A program made the translations under genes and the position numbers. Under the pieces are notes generated by a model. It was not told the DNA's origin. It saw only the letters and a program-made list of their open reading frames with translations, and made no database searches. Of a DNA stretch of 64,000 bases, positions 8,894 through 19,546 are shown one piece after another (positions within the stretch are counted from its first letter, which is position 1; each line of letters starts with the position of its first letter). The stretch is from Spirosoma sp. KCTC 42546 (GTDB taxonomy: Bacteria > Bacteroidota > Bacteroidia > Cytophagales > Spirosomataceae), in assembly GCF_006965485.1 (NCBI RefSeq), contig NZ_CP041360.1:4134501-4198500 (forward strand), in the 5' to 3' direction.

Positions 8894-9314
8894 GAAAGTA
8901 AAGTAAAGATTTATATATAATAGTATAACTATCTGAATATCAGTCTACTTTAATTTAGTGCCAAATTTTATATTGTTGTACATCAATATTATAGTAATTA
9001 CTTTTTCTGATTTTTCAAAGGTACTAATAAGACATGTATACTTGTAATATAACCACTTAAATTATTTGCCGTGGTGGTCTGGTATCCAAGCCTCAAGTAG
9101 ACTATAGCCTTAGTGTATGTGGTACGTGTAATGACTTTGTTGTTTGTTAAAGAGCAAAAATGATGCCCGTTCATTTCCTCCTGTTTGGATTGAGGAATTG
9201 ACTTTACACAAGCTATCAGTAGGAGATTTAATAGACTTAATGGCTTGAAGGAATAAACCGCTGAAATAAAGATTTTAGGCTTAAACTGCTTTTGGAGAGG
9301 AAAAATAGAGTTGA

Positions 9315-9363
9315 GAGTATATCGGTGCTTATTTGATACAAATCAATAAGCACCGATATACTC
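9315..9363. repeat. Perfect 19-bp inverted repeat with no adjacent gene
   Basis: The arms at 9315-9333 and 9345-9363 (GAGTATATCGGTGCTTATT and its complement) are exact, with an 11-nt loop. No gene ends or starts within 400 bp and there is no T-run. Confidence 0.85.
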
Positions 9364-9925
9364 CATGTTAAAATGTCCTTGTTTGAGTAGAGTTTCTAAA
9401 CAGCTGGTTCAGTAAGACTGGGTAGACTTATCCACACGACCGCTACTAAAAACATACAAGAATGGCTGGCTTGGCTGAAATAATCGATGTCCCAGACTGA
9501 GGTAATGTATTCCCAAGGTGACGAAAGCTAAGAATGGGTGAGGACGAGGATTAATAGCGTTTTGTGTTAGTATAGTTAGTGGGAGGATTCAAGTGTATTT
9601 ATGGATAAGTATAGGAGAATAGTTGATCTTAGATTGTAAAGCCCTGAAATATAAAGGTTATAGTGACTAATTGCTAAATCGCATAGACCTTATAATGCTA
9701 AAAGAATAGCTTTTATATTAAGTAGATAAACATGAAAGAAAGTAAAATAGGAAGTAATAGAATAGGCAACTGTAAAAGGAGTCTAGTACGTTGAACTAAT
9801 ATGCTAATTTACTAGAACTGATATAGGATTAAGATAGGTGGCTGTTAGTGACTAAAGCTTAGGGAAAATAGTAAGAGAATTAATCTTACTATTCCCCTCT
9901 CCTATTTTCTAAGAAAAAATATAAA

Positions 9926-10105
9926 TTAGTAATACGGATAGTTGTTAGTATTTTATAGCGAAATATTAGTAAAAAAGTTAGCAAATACTAACAAAATTAG
10001 TAAATATTGCTAAAAATGCTATTTATAATTAGCAAAATAGTGGCAATATGCTAATAGAATACTAAAATATTCTAGTTTACTAAAATATCCGTTTTTAAAT
10101 ACTAA
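9926..10105. repeat. Array of TTAGYA / TRCTAA hexamers
   Basis: Twelve copies of TTAGTA or TTAGCA, in either orientation, occur in 180 bp just upstream of the gap promoter (for example 9926, 9945, 9966, 9978, 9986, 9997, 10008, 10029, 10049, 10060, 10078 and 10100). The sequence is very AT-rich, which raises chance matches, but the same six letters recur far more than other AT words. Confidence 0.45.
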
Positions 10106-10147
10106 AAATTATAGCTAACTCCCTCCTATACCAATCCGCTTAATTAA

Positions 10148-11182
<1,035 letters not shown>

Positions 11183-11259
11183 GTTTGTAAACATTACCCT
11201 AAAAGTTAAATAATATACAACAGTAACTTACAGGGAAATTGTAAATTAATTAGCATTGT

Positions 11260-11293
11260 AAATGGGTGTGATTATATTAAATCACACCCATTT
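11260..11293. terminator. Shared hairpin between gap and trmB
   Basis: Thirteen-base arms (AAATGGGTGTGAT and its complement) with an 8-nt A/T loop. It lies about 80 nt after the gap stop and overlaps the last codons and stop of trmB, so it could terminate both converging transcripts. Confidence 0.75.
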
Positions 11294-11939
11294 TGCATTG
11301 TAAATAGTTAATTGTAAATCCCTTGTCAAAGAATAGCTGCTCGTATTTTGTCTTTATACCGATGTGAATTCCATTCAAGGGTGAATTATATAAGTCAGTT
11401 GTTGATTGTAAATCGACACATCCCATCTCCTGCACCTGCTCCAAACTGTACGCAAATAATTCTGGATTATCAGTCTTTAAATGAAGGGTGCCGCCGGGTA
11501 CAAACAGATCTTTGTAAATAGATAAAAAGCGTGGATGAGTCAGTCGGTGCTTTTCCTGTCGGGGGCGCGGCTGTGGATCGGGGAAAGTAATCCAGATTTC
11601 ATTTACCTCCTGCCCCGAAAAAAACTCGTGAAGAAAGTTAATATCCGTACGCAGAAACGCCACATTAGCTAACCCAAGCGTTTGAGCGGCCTGGGAACCT
11701 CGCGCAATTCGATCCCCTTTAATATCAACACCAATAAAATTTTTGTCCGGAAAAGCCTGCGCCAGACCTACCGTATACTCCCCTTTACCACAGGCTAATT
11801 CTAGTACAATCGGATTTTCATTCCCAAAATAATCGCTCCGCCAGTGGCCTCGTATTGTTTTGTAAAGCGGTTTACCAACTTCAATAACATTCTGACTTTC
11901 TGCATTTTGCAGAAAGCGGTGGGTTTTTCGTCTTGTCAC
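11277..11939 (-). CDS. trmB: tRNA (guanine-N7)-methyltransferase
   Basis: A 220-residue SAM-dependent methyltransferase that makes m7G46 in tRNA variable loops. The SAM-binding motif is ELACGKGEYTVGLA, followed by FIGVDIKGDRIARG and the TrmB signature EIWITFPDPQPRPRQEKHRL. Its stop lies inside the hairpin shared with gap. It is 2 nt from folC on the same strand, so folC-trmB are probably co-transcribed from the TonB-like gene onward. The last 250 bp hold repeated ATTGTAAAT words. Confidence 0.95.
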   Translation of the reverse strand: MTRRKTHRFLQNAESQNVIEVGKPLYKTIRGHWRSDYFGNENPIVLELACGKGEYTVGLAQAFPDKNFIGVDIKGDRIARGSQAAQTLGLANVAFLRTDINFLHEFFSGQEVNEIWITFPDPQPRPRQEKHRLTHPRFLSIYKDLFVPGGTLHLKTDNPELFAYSLEQVQEMGCVDLQSTTDLYNSPLNGIHIGIKTKYEQLFFDKGFTINYLQCKMGVI

Positions 11940-11941
11940 GT

Positions 11942-13228
11942 TTATAAATTTGTTAATTCGGCAATCGTATAATTACTACCCGTTATCAGGATTAAATCAG
12001 CGAATGAAGCATCGGTAAGGGCAGCAGCCAGGGCATCGTTCACATCAGTAAACACCTCGCCTACCCGCCACAACAGAGCGGCTTCTTCCTGTAGGTCAAC
12101 AGCCGGAAATGAACGGGGAGTCTGGGCCTGGCAGAAATAATAAACCGCAGTCTGAGGCAGTGAAGTGAGCACTTTCGAGCGGTCTTTATCAGCAACTAAC
12201 CCCAGTACAATCCGTAGGGTTGTAAACGGTATAGTTTGAATTGTCTCCAGTAAAGCGAGTAAGCCCGGCTGATTATGGGCTGTATCGGCAATCACTCTCG
12301 GCTGGTGCTGTAGGGTTTGAAAGCGTCCTTTTAAACCGGTTAACATCGAAACCTCAGATAGTCCTTTCTCCAGAGCTTCGGATTCTACTGGCCACACGGA
12401 TTGTAGTACCTCAACTGTTGCCAACACACCTGCCAGATTATGCAGTTGGTAGGAACCGAGTAAATCCAGTGACAGGAAATGAGGCTTCCTCCCTTCCTGA
12501 TAGACTGCTACGTTCCGCTTTTCATCGACGACACCAGCATCCTGAATCGTGTAGTGTTGATCGGCGAATAAAAGGGAAGCCTGGAGTTGGGCTGCCGTTT
12601 TGCTAAAGACCAGCGCAGTTTCAGGATGGGTTTCACCTATCACGACTGGTACTCCCGCTTTAATAATACCCGCTTTTTCACCGGCAATTTCAGGAAGGGT
12701 TTCCCCCAGGATGTCCGTATGATCGTACCCGATATTCGTAATCAGGGAAGCCTCAGGGGTAATAACATTCGTTGAATCAAGTCGGCCCCCCAAGCCAACT
12801 TCGATAATAGCCAGATCAACCTTGTGCCGGGCAAAGAAATCGAACGCCATAGCCACCGTTACTTCAAAAAAGGATGGTTCAATGGATTCGATCAGGGATT
12901 GGTGCTGCTCAACAAACTGGGCGACTTCCTCCTCTGCTACAGGCTGACCATTCAGCCGGATTCGCTCCGTAAAGGATTTCAAATGGGGTGAGGTATACAA
13001 CCCCACTCGGTAACCCGCCGACTGGTAGATAGCGGACAGCATATGCGAGCTGCTTCCTTTTCCATTCGTACCGCCGACATGAATACTACGAAACTGATGC
13101 TGTGGATTGCCAAGGCCTTCGCACAAGGCGAGGGTATTGCCTAATCCGGGTTTAATCGCTTTAGCGCCAATCCGGTGAAAAACGGGGAGCCGACTGTAGA
13201 GATAGTCGATCGCTTCCGGGTACTCCAT
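11942..13228 (-). CDS. folC: Bifunctional folylpolyglutamate/dihydrofolate synthase
   Basis: A 428-residue Mur-ligase-family enzyme that adds L-glutamate to dihydropteroate or folates using ATP. It has the ATP-binding loop VGGTNGKGSSSHML, the YTSPHLKSFTERIRLNG segment, the metal-binding region EVGLGGRLDSTNVI and the C-terminal domain (ADTAHNQPG). Its start codon overlaps the TonB-like gene's stop (TAATG), showing translational coupling. The trmB start lies 2 nt beyond the folC stop. It shares the folate pathway with folP elsewhere in the window. Confidence 0.95.
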   Translation of the reverse strand: MEYPEAIDYLYSRLPVFHRIGAKAIKPGLGNTLALCEGLGNPQHQFRSIHVGGTNGKGSSSHMLSAIYQSAGYRVGLYTSPHLKSFTERIRLNGQPVAEEEVAQFVEQHQSLIESIEPSFFEVTVAMAFDFFARHKVDLAIIEVGLGGRLDSTNVITPEASLITNIGYDHTDILGETLPEIAGEKAGIIKAGVPVVIGETHPETALVFSKTAAQLQASLLFADQHYTIQDAGVVDEKRNVAVYQEGRKPHFLSLDLLGSYQLHNLAGVLATVEVLQSVWPVESEALEKGLSEVSMLTGLKGRFQTLQHQPRVIADTAHNQPGLLALLETIQTIPFTTLRIVLGLVADKDRSKVLTSLPQTAVYYFCQAQTPRSFPAVDLQEEAALLWRVGEVFTDVNDALAAALTDASFADLILITGSNYTIAELTNL

Positions 13229-14172
13229 TAATCCTTCGACTTTATAATAAATGTAATGGTACCTGTAGCCGTAGGAGGAGTTGCCCCTCCTTTTGGTTTT
13301 AATCGGAGTCGCTGAACAGCCTTCCGATACACTTCACTTACCGATGGACTCACCGTACTTTGTAACTGACGTACGTTAATAATATCGCCACTTTCATCCA
13401 CTTTAATCTGAAAGACTATTTTACCCGTTTCATCCGAATCATCGCTTATACTCGGCCGACTGGCCAGCGACCAACCTGAAACATCGAAAGCAACACCCGT
13501 TGGAGCCCCTCCCGGTGTCCCGTAAAATTCTTTCGCGTTGATTTTACCATTCGGGTTTCCTTTATCCCCAACACCACTGGCATCGTCGCCATTATTATTT
13601 CCACCCGTACCGGCTGCTTTCCCGACCGTACCATTGGAACCACCCCCTCCCGATGACTTTTTAAAGAGGGCATCATTATTAACCGTTTCTACTTTCTTGG
13701 GCGGTGCCACAGGAACAGGGCGTTCGGCCGGGGCCGTGGCCTTAGGCGATTCTACCCGCTTCGGCTCCGGGCGCTCGGGGGTAGTAACCGGGCTTTCAGC
13801 TTTGCTAACAATCAATGGCTTTTCAGTAGCGGTTTTTGCGGGTTTCGCATCCTCCACTTTTGGAGAAGGTGTAGCCCGGGTCTTTTCGATCCGAGGGGTT
13901 GTATTGATTTTGGGATTGGGGCGCTTTTCGGCCGGTTTAACCTCCTCTGGATTCGGCGAATCCGACGCCTTATTCCGCGTTTGAATATGACCACTACCCC
14001 GAGACTCAGTACCAAAGTTCACTTCCACAAACTGAATCGGGGGTGGATTTGGAACCGTCTGGGATAGCTTTACCAGTAATAACAAGGCAATCAGGAGGAC
14101 GTTAATAATAACGGTTCCGGCTAATGACTTAACCCGGATTTCGTCTTCGTTCTCGTAGGTTATGCGATTCAT
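13228..14172 (-). CDS. TonB-like energy transducer
   Basis: A 314-residue protein with a short cytoplasmic start, one membrane helix (about residues 19-38, VIINVLLIALLLLVKL), a long Pro/Lys/Glu-rich periplasmic spacer, a Gly/Asn-rich hinge and a C-terminal TonB-like fold (KIVFQIKVDESGDIINVR ... TGTITFIIKS). Such proteins carry proton-motive energy from ExbB/ExbD to outer-membrane receptors. No exbB or exbD lies upstream, so its partners must be encoded elsewhere. It is the first gene of a tonB-folC-trmB unit. An alternative is an AgmX/TolA-like spacer protein. Confidence 0.75.
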   Translation of the reverse strand: MNRITYENEDEIRVKSLAGTVIINVLLIALLLLVKLSQTVPNPPPIQFVEVNFGTESRGSGHIQTRNKASDSPNPEEVKPAEKRPNPKINTTPRIEKTRATPSPKVEDAKPAKTATEKPLIVSKAESPVTTPERPEPKRVESPKATAPAERPVPVAPPKKVETVNNDALFKKSSGGGGSNGTVGKAAGTGGNNNGDDASGVGDKGNPNGKINAKEFYGTPGGAPTGVAFDVSGWSLASRPSISDDSDETGKIVFQIKVDESGDIINVRQLQSTVSPSVSEVYRKAVQRLRLKPKGGATPPTATGTITFIIKSKD

Positions 14173-14351
14173 GTCAGTATAGTCAGGAGATTATCAAAAG
14201 TTGTCAGGTATTGGATTTTGTTTAGTAGGTTAGTTCAATAACGTGTAAAACAGGGCCATCGTTTATAGTTGCAGAACGATTACTGGGTACGTATAAGCAA
14301 AGTAACAGAAAATCTATGATAGAAAGTCCGACAGCTCGTCTGGTTTCGGCT

Positions 14352-14359
14352 TATGTTTG
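14352..14359 (+). promoter_or_regulatory. Candidate menD -7 element
   Basis: TATGTTTG matches TAnnTTTG, 86 nt before the menD ATG, in the gap between divergent menD and the TonB-like gene. No clear -33 element. Confidence 0.35.
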
Positions 14360-14445
14360 TATTGAGAGCAACCGATTGGCCGTATACTTATCGTGTGCAG
14401 CCTCTAACCACTCGTTCGCTAGTTCACGCGTTCACCCACTAAAAC

Positions 14446-16209
14446 ATGCCAGTTCTACAGCCGATTGTCAACATTGCTGAATTACTCTATCAAAAAGGAA
14501 TTACCGATGTGATCGTGTCGCCGGGTTCCCGCTCAGCTCCCCTAACGCTGGCAGTAGCCCGCCACCCTCACCTACGGGTGCGTGTACTGGCCGACGAACG
14601 ATCGGCAGGGTTTGTAGCCCTAGGGATTGCTCAACAAACACAAAATCCAGTCGTATTGATCTGTACGTCGGGTAGTGCAGTTTATAACCTGGCTCCGGCG
14701 GTTGCTGAAGCCTATTTTCAACAGGTTCCGCTCCTACTCCTGACAGCCGACCGTCCCCATGAATGGTTACACCAACAGGATGGACAAACAATGGATCAGG
14801 TGAATGTATTTGGCAACCAGGTAAAACGTAGTTACGACCTCCCCGCCGATTATACCCACCCCGATACACGCTGGTTCATCGAACGATCGGTGAACGAAGC
14901 CGTTTCCTTAAGCCGCCTGTACCCGGTAGGACCAGTACATATTAACGTTCCACTGCGCGAACCATTTTACCCCACTCCCCAGGAATCGTTCCAGACAGAC
15001 AGGGTACGGGTTATTCATACCCTACCTGCCAATCCGACCCTCTCGGCCGAAACCTGGCATACCTTGATGGCCGACTGGGAAAACAGTGAGCGCAAACTCA
15101 TTGCGGTTGGACAGATCCCCCGAAATAGATCACTCCTGGACATCCTCTCTAAAATCAGTGATGAACTGGGAATTCCCATTATTGGCGAAATTGTCAGTAA
15201 TCTTCCCAGCAATGAACGATTCATTACCCATACCGATACGTTCCTATCGGGTATCCCAGAAGAACAGGCTGATGCACTCCGGCCCGATTTGCTGATCACC
15301 TTAGGAAATTCGTTCCTGACCCGGAACCTGAAAACATTCTTTCGTCAGTCACTGGGTGGACTGACACACCCTCATCGTCACTGGCACATTCAGCCCGCAG
15401 TGGATCGCATCCAGGATTCGTTCCAGAGCTTAACAACGCTCATTCCCTCCGACCCACTGATATTCCTGGAAAAACTATTCGCAGATATCGACTATCAGCA
15501 ATTTTTACAGGGAGATGATGACGATGACTCCCACGAGTTCTTAAATCGCTGGCTGCAAGCAGACCGAAAGGCAGCTCGTCTGATCAATCAAACACTGGCA
15601 AAGGCAGAGAGTGCACTTACCGACTGGTCGGCGGTTCAACTCGTTTTAGAACAAATTCCCGAGCAGTCGATCCTCCACCTGGCTAACAGTATGCCAGTAC
15701 GCTATGCTAACCTCTGCGGACTATCCGAACAACAGGCCGTCAGCGTGTCGGCTAATCGGGGGGTTAGCGGGATCGATGGCTGTTTAAGTACAGCGGTTGG
15801 TGCTGCGCTTGCTACCGATCAGATCGTAACGGTTATCATTGGAGATGTTGCTTTTTTTTACGACCGCAATGCTCTCTGGTCAGCACCGGTACCACCTAAC
15901 CTTCGCATTATTTTACTTAATAATGATGGGGGACACATCTTCCGGATGATTGACGGACCCAGTCGGCAACCTGAACTGGAAACCTATTTCGAAACACCCC
16001 ATGGCTATACCGCCCGGAATACTGCCGAGGATGCCAAGATTCAGTATCAACTCTGTGCAACTCCGGTAACCCTCCAGTCCCTCCTCCCCGACTTTTTCCG
16101 GCCGGGCAAGCAAGCGAAACTACTCGAGATTTCGACGGATAAACACGTAAATCAGCAACAGTTCCTGGCCTATAAAAAAAGGCTTAGTACACTATGGGAT
16201 CGCAACTAA
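14446..16209 (+). CDS. menD: SEPHCHC synthase (menaquinone synthesis)
   Basis: A 587-residue thiamine-diphosphate enzyme that joins 2-oxoglutarate and isochorismate to form 2-succinyl-5-enolpyruvyl-6-hydroxy-3-cyclohexene-1-carboxylate. The N-terminal domain carries the catalytic Glu region (VIVSPGSRSAPLTLAVARHP) and CTSGSAVYNLAPAVAEAY. The C-terminal ThDP/Mg site is seen at IIGDVAFFYDRNALW and LNNDGGHIF. No other men gene is adjacent. The + strand is markedly C-rich here (22 G to 43 C in 14941-15060), the reverse of gyrA. The stop lies in a hairpin arm. Confidence 0.96.
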   Translation: MPVLQPIVNIAELLYQKGITDVIVSPGSRSAPLTLAVARHPHLRVRVLADERSAGFVALGIAQQTQNPVVLICTSGSAVYNLAPAVAEAYFQQVPLLLLTADRPHEWLHQQDGQTMDQVNVFGNQVKRSYDLPADYTHPDTRWFIERSVNEAVSLSRLYPVGPVHINVPLREPFYPTPQESFQTDRVRVIHTLPANPTLSAETWHTLMADWENSERKLIAVGQIPRNRSLLDILSKISDELGIPIIGEIVSNLPSNERFITHTDTFLSGIPEEQADALRPDLLITLGNSFLTRNLKTFFRQSLGGLTHPHRHWHIQPAVDRIQDSFQSLTTLIPSDPLIFLEKLFADIDYQQFLQGDDDDDSHEFLNRWLQADRKAARLINQTLAKAESALTDWSAVQLVLEQIPEQSILHLANSMPVRYANLCGLSEQQAVSVSANRGVSGIDGCLSTAVGAALATDQIVTVIIGDVAFFYDRNALWSAPVPPNLRIILLNNDGGHIFRMIDGPSRQPELETYFETPHGYTARNTAEDAKIQYQLCATPVTLQSLLPDFFRPGKQAKLLEISTDKHVNQQQFLAYKKRLSTLWDRN

Positions 16210-16232
16210 ACCTGTAGTTATAGTTGCGATCC
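16197..16232. terminator. Hairpin over the menD stop
   Basis: Exact 12-base arms (GGATCGCAACTA and its complement) with a 12-nt loop. The left arm carries the last menD codons. No T-run follows, though the position suits termination. Confidence 0.65.
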
Positions 16233-16306
16233 AACCAATTTTGGGTGATGGGTTAATACGCTCCGTTCCCTGTGGCAGATAGCAGGGTTCAACCCTGATA
16301 GTACGC

Positions 16307-16903
16307 TTAGTGTAACCGATAATTTATCCCGACGCTACATTGCCAGCGATTGAAATCAGCAGGTGGTAAAAATCCAGATGAAGAAACCAATGAATTACTC
16401 AACCAACTCCGACCACCCATCACTTCGATAGCCCACCGCTTGCCTACTCGATACTGTATGCCTAATCCCGCATCGGTTTGCCAGGTGCTAGAGATCGTGC
16501 CGGGAGAAAAGGGGGCATCAGGGGTAAGATGAAAGGCACTTTGGCCATATTCGGTTCCTATATGAGCGAAAACAGCCACCCGTTTTCCCCGCACAAAGTA
16601 ATAGCGGGTCGAAAGCCCCCCCGCCAGTAATCGATAATCAGGCTTATTGCCAGATTGATGATAGATCGTACTGGTGAGGAAGCGTCCTTCAGCCGCAATT
16701 GACCAGCCATTGGCGATAAAATACTGGATACGAGGTGAGACAAAATTTGTTGTTGGATAAGTGCCCCGGTAGCCCTGCCCCACACTTACCCCTAGGCTAA
16801 TGTGCCCCTTTCCGAGTAAATCCTGCTGCTTGTCGTTGCTCAAGGTTTGGGCTTTCCCCACCAGAGGCATTGTTAGAAAAAATAGTACTAAACACCGTCT
16901 CAT
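16307..16903 (-). CDS. Outer-membrane beta-barrel protein
   Basis: A 198-residue protein with a signal peptide (cut near KAQTLS). Alternating hydrophobic/polar strands and many aromatics match a small 8-stranded barrel (HISLGVSVGQGY, WSIAAEGRFL, LSTRYYFVRGKRVAVFAHIG, AGLGIQYRVGKRWAIEVMGG). It ends in a typical barrel strand (CSVGINYRLH). Function unknown; similar Bacteroidota proteins are annotated only as outer-membrane beta-barrel proteins. It converges with menD and stands alone. Confidence 0.75.
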   Translation of the reverse strand: MRRCLVLFFLTMPLVGKAQTLSNDKQQDLLGKGHISLGVSVGQGYRGTYPTTNFVSPRIQYFIANGWSIAAEGRFLTSTIYHQSGNKPDYRLLAGGLSTRYYFVRGKRVAVFAHIGTEYGQSAFHLTPDAPFSPGTISSTWQTDAGLGIQYRVGKRWAIEVMGGRSWLSNSLVSSSGFLPPADFNRWQCSVGINYRLH

Positions 16904-17053
16904 TGTCTACACAGTTTGTTTGCTGTAGAGACGCGTTTAAAGCTTGTGTGGTTGTAAGCTAATAAAATCCTTAAGCTTTCTTAACAGCTACCAGCTAAGA
17001 TAAAGCTCCTGTACAGGGGATTTATGGTAGGTGGTGATGAGCTAATCGAGACG

Positions 17054-17815
17054 TTACTCCCACAATTGATTCGCAGCGGTCAGAATGATCGGTTGCTGAT
17101 CGGTAACGATGATCGTCTGTTCATGCTGCACGGCAAAACTGTCCTTCGCAATTAAGGTCCAACCATCCCCCTTTTCATGCGCATAGGTGGCTTTGGTGGA
17201 TAAAAACGTTTCGATTGCTACAACCGAATGCTTTCGAAACCGGGTTTTATTAGACCGATCATAATAACATAGAATCTCAAGTGGCTCTTCATGCAGGCTC
17301 CGGCCTATGCCGTGCCCAGCCAGATTCCTGATGACCCGATACCCACTTCGCCTGGCTTCCGTTTCAATTAAGCGCCCAATCTCAGCAAGTAGTACCCCTC
17401 CTCGGATGCGGCTAATGGCTTTGGCCAGGATTCGCTTGGAGGCTTCTACTAACGCACCATGCTGATGAATATCCTGCCCCAACACGAACGATCCACCATT
17501 ATCAGACCAATAGCCATTCAGTTCGGCAGATACATCAATATTGACTAAGTCCCCTTCCTGGAGAAGCCGGTTCGCAGCGGGAATGCCGTGACAGACCTCC
17601 TCGTTTAAACTGATACAGGTCCAGCCGGGAAAGCCATAGGTGAGCTTAGGGGCCGATCGGGCACCCTGTCCTTCCAGCAGTTGTCGCCCATATTGATCCA
17701 ACTCAAGCGTCGACATCCCTGGTCGGGCATATTGTTGCATATGTTTCAGGGTTGAGCCAACTAGTTGGCTAATCTGCTGCATACCCCTCAGGTCCTCTTC
17801 AGATTTCAATGACAT
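17054..17815 (-). CDS. map: Methionine aminopeptidase, type I
   Basis: A 253-residue metallopeptidase that removes the initiator methionine from new proteins. The metal ligands are visible: Asp in LVNIDVSAELNG, Asp in YWSDNGGSF, His in AGHGIGRSLHEEP, Glu in VAIETFLS and Glu in FAVQHEQTI. The ATG at 17815 (MSLKSEEDL) gives the family's usual start; the frame is open another 44 codons upstream with no family match. It stands alone, not with ribosomal protein genes, so it may be a second copy. Confidence 0.9.
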   Translation of the reverse strand: MSLKSEEDLRGMQQISQLVGSTLKHMQQYARPGMSTLELDQYGRQLLEGQGARSAPKLTYGFPGWTCISLNEEVCHGIPAANRLLQEGDLVNIDVSAELNGYWSDNGGSFVLGQDIHQHGALVEASKRILAKAISRIRGGVLLAEIGRLIETEARRSGYRVIRNLAGHGIGRSLHEEPLEILCYYDRSNKTRFRKHSVVAIETFLSTKATYAHEKGDGWTLIAKDSFAVQHEQTIIVTDQQPIILTAANQLWE

Positions 17816-18254
17816 TACTTTGTGGTTCTGGTTGTGTAGACTAACTAAATAGAAAACTGCATTTCCAGGGGAAAGTAAACTCTGCTGATTCAACTCTATT
17901 CCTGCAATGAGTGATCTGGCTTGTTTAGGTTGGTAAAGTACCATCATTTTTGATGTAACCTGTCAATTTTACTGAATTCTTCGCCGGTAATTACTTATAG
18001 CCTGAGTAAAATAGGGTAGTATCGCAAAAAACTAGTTGACTTAATCTCCTGTAAAAAGCCTATCTAATGGAGTGAAGGCACTTTAAGCCCAACCAACGGC
18101 GACAATAGTCTAGCAAGCCTATACTTGGGATTTTACAATACTTTTGGTTACTGAATTTTTATTTTTGTTTAAATTTTTTTAACCATTTTAAAATATATAT
18201 AAACTAAATTACTACCTTTCTGTTATTAACTTATATTTCATAATCTATACCATT

Positions 18255-19493
18255 ATGTCCAAAACAGTACTTCTTAGTCTAATATGTATTGCAGTATTAG
18301 CTTTTCAGCGAATTAGTTTTGCTCAAGCGCCCAATATGGGAACATCTGCCAGTTACGCGTTATTTACCGTAGCCGGAGCATTTACCAATACAGGCGCGTC
18401 AATCGTGCGGGGAGATATCGGGACCAACGTCGGGGCTTTAACTGGGTTTCCACCAGGAACAGTTACGGGTCAGACCAACGTAGCCAATGCTACGTCAGCC
18501 CAGGTAGCTACTGATGTTTCCAGCGCTTATACGGCCCTGACCAATGTAGCCTGCGCGTCGGCCGTTAGCCCTAGCCTGGGCGGGCTGACCCTTACGCCCG
18601 GCGTGTATTGCCAGAGTGGACCTGCCGGCGCGTCAACCCTGGCGGGAAATCTGACCCTGGATGCGCAGGGCAATGCCAACGCAGTGTTTATCATTAAGTT
18701 AACTGGAGCGTTAAGCACCGCAACGGGCTCAGGAATCCTGCTCACCAATGGAGCCTCATTTGCCAATGTGTATTTTCAAGTCGATGGAGCAGTCAATCTT
18801 GGCCTTAATTCGTTGTTTAGAGGGACGATCCTGGCAAATGGAGCCATTAGCTTACTGGCCGGGGCTGCCCTGGAAGGTAGAGGACTTTCCATTGCCGGAG
18901 CCATTAATCTAAATACGAACCGCGTGTCTAATTCACCGGCCTTTGCCCTGCCTGTTGCTCTGGTCTCTTTCACGGCAACTACTCAGGCGAATCATACGGT
19001 TGATCTAAGCTGGATAACATCGCTTGAAACCAACAACAGGGGGTTTCAACTGGAGCGCAGTAAGGATCTGACACTGTTCGAGACAATTGGCGAAATCAGC
19101 GTTGAATCCGCCAATAGCAACTCCCTGAAGACCTACCATTTCCTGGATCAGGCTCCCTACCAGGGAACGAGCTATTACCGGTTACGGCAAACCGATTTGA
19201 GCGGTAAAGTCACGCTCTACCCCGCCATTTCGGTGATCCTTCGCGAGGAGGCCTATGGGGCATTTCCCAATCCAATTGTGAGTGATGGCCGCTTTACGCT
19301 TCGATTGGATGAGCCCGAAACCGCCCTGGTTAGCTTCTATGGGCTGGATGGTCGTTTGCAGCCCGTTTTAAAAACGGGCACTCAGGGAGGAAATCTGTTA
19401 CTGAAGGCGTCGGATAAGCTCTCCAGTGGCGTGTACATTCTGAAAGTCGAAGAACGGGGCCAGACCCGCCAGCATCGGATCGTTGTCCAATAA
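18255..19493 (+). CDS. DUF3494 ice-binding-like protein with T9SS sorting domain
   Basis: A 412-residue secreted protein. The signal peptide ends near ISFAQAP. Residues 30-230 form a DUF3494 right-handed beta-helix (SYALFTVAGAFTNTGAS, IVRGDIGTNVGALTGF, VFIIKLTGALSTATGSGILL, VDGAVNLGLNSLFRGTILA). A fibronectin-like region follows, then a type IX secretion C-terminal domain (AFPNPIVSDGRFTLRL ... SSGVYILKVEERG). DUF3494 proteins include ice-binding adhesins, but most are surface adhesins of unknown ligand. It is the gene just before the small RiPP-like ORF. Confidence 0.88.
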   Translation: MSKTVLLSLICIAVLAFQRISFAQAPNMGTSASYALFTVAGAFTNTGASIVRGDIGTNVGALTGFPPGTVTGQTNVANATSAQVATDVSSAYTALTNVACASAVSPSLGGLTLTPGVYCQSGPAGASTLAGNLTLDAQGNANAVFIIKLTGALSTATGSGILLTNGASFANVYFQVDGAVNLGLNSLFRGTILANGAISLLAGAALEGRGLSIAGAINLNTNRVSNSPAFALPVALVSFTATTQANHTVDLSWITSLETNNRGFQLERSKDLTLFETIGEISVESANSNSLKTYHFLDQAPYQGTSYYRLRQTDLSGKVTLYPAISVILREEAYGAFPNPIVSDGRFTLRLDEPETALVSFYGLDGRLQPVLKTGTQGGNLLLKASDKLSSGVYILKVEERGQTRQHRIVVQ

Positions 19494-19546
19494 ATTCGTT
19501 TGGATGCTGAATCAGGCATCAAATTCACCGTTAATTTTCCTGACAG

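Noticed and set aside
9420..9590. A - strand frame of about 59 codons without a start (reads HPFLAFVTLGIHYLSLGHRL)
   Set aside because: It lacks a start codon, is bounded by stops and I recognise no family. It might be a gene remnant, but one short frame is not enough to call it.
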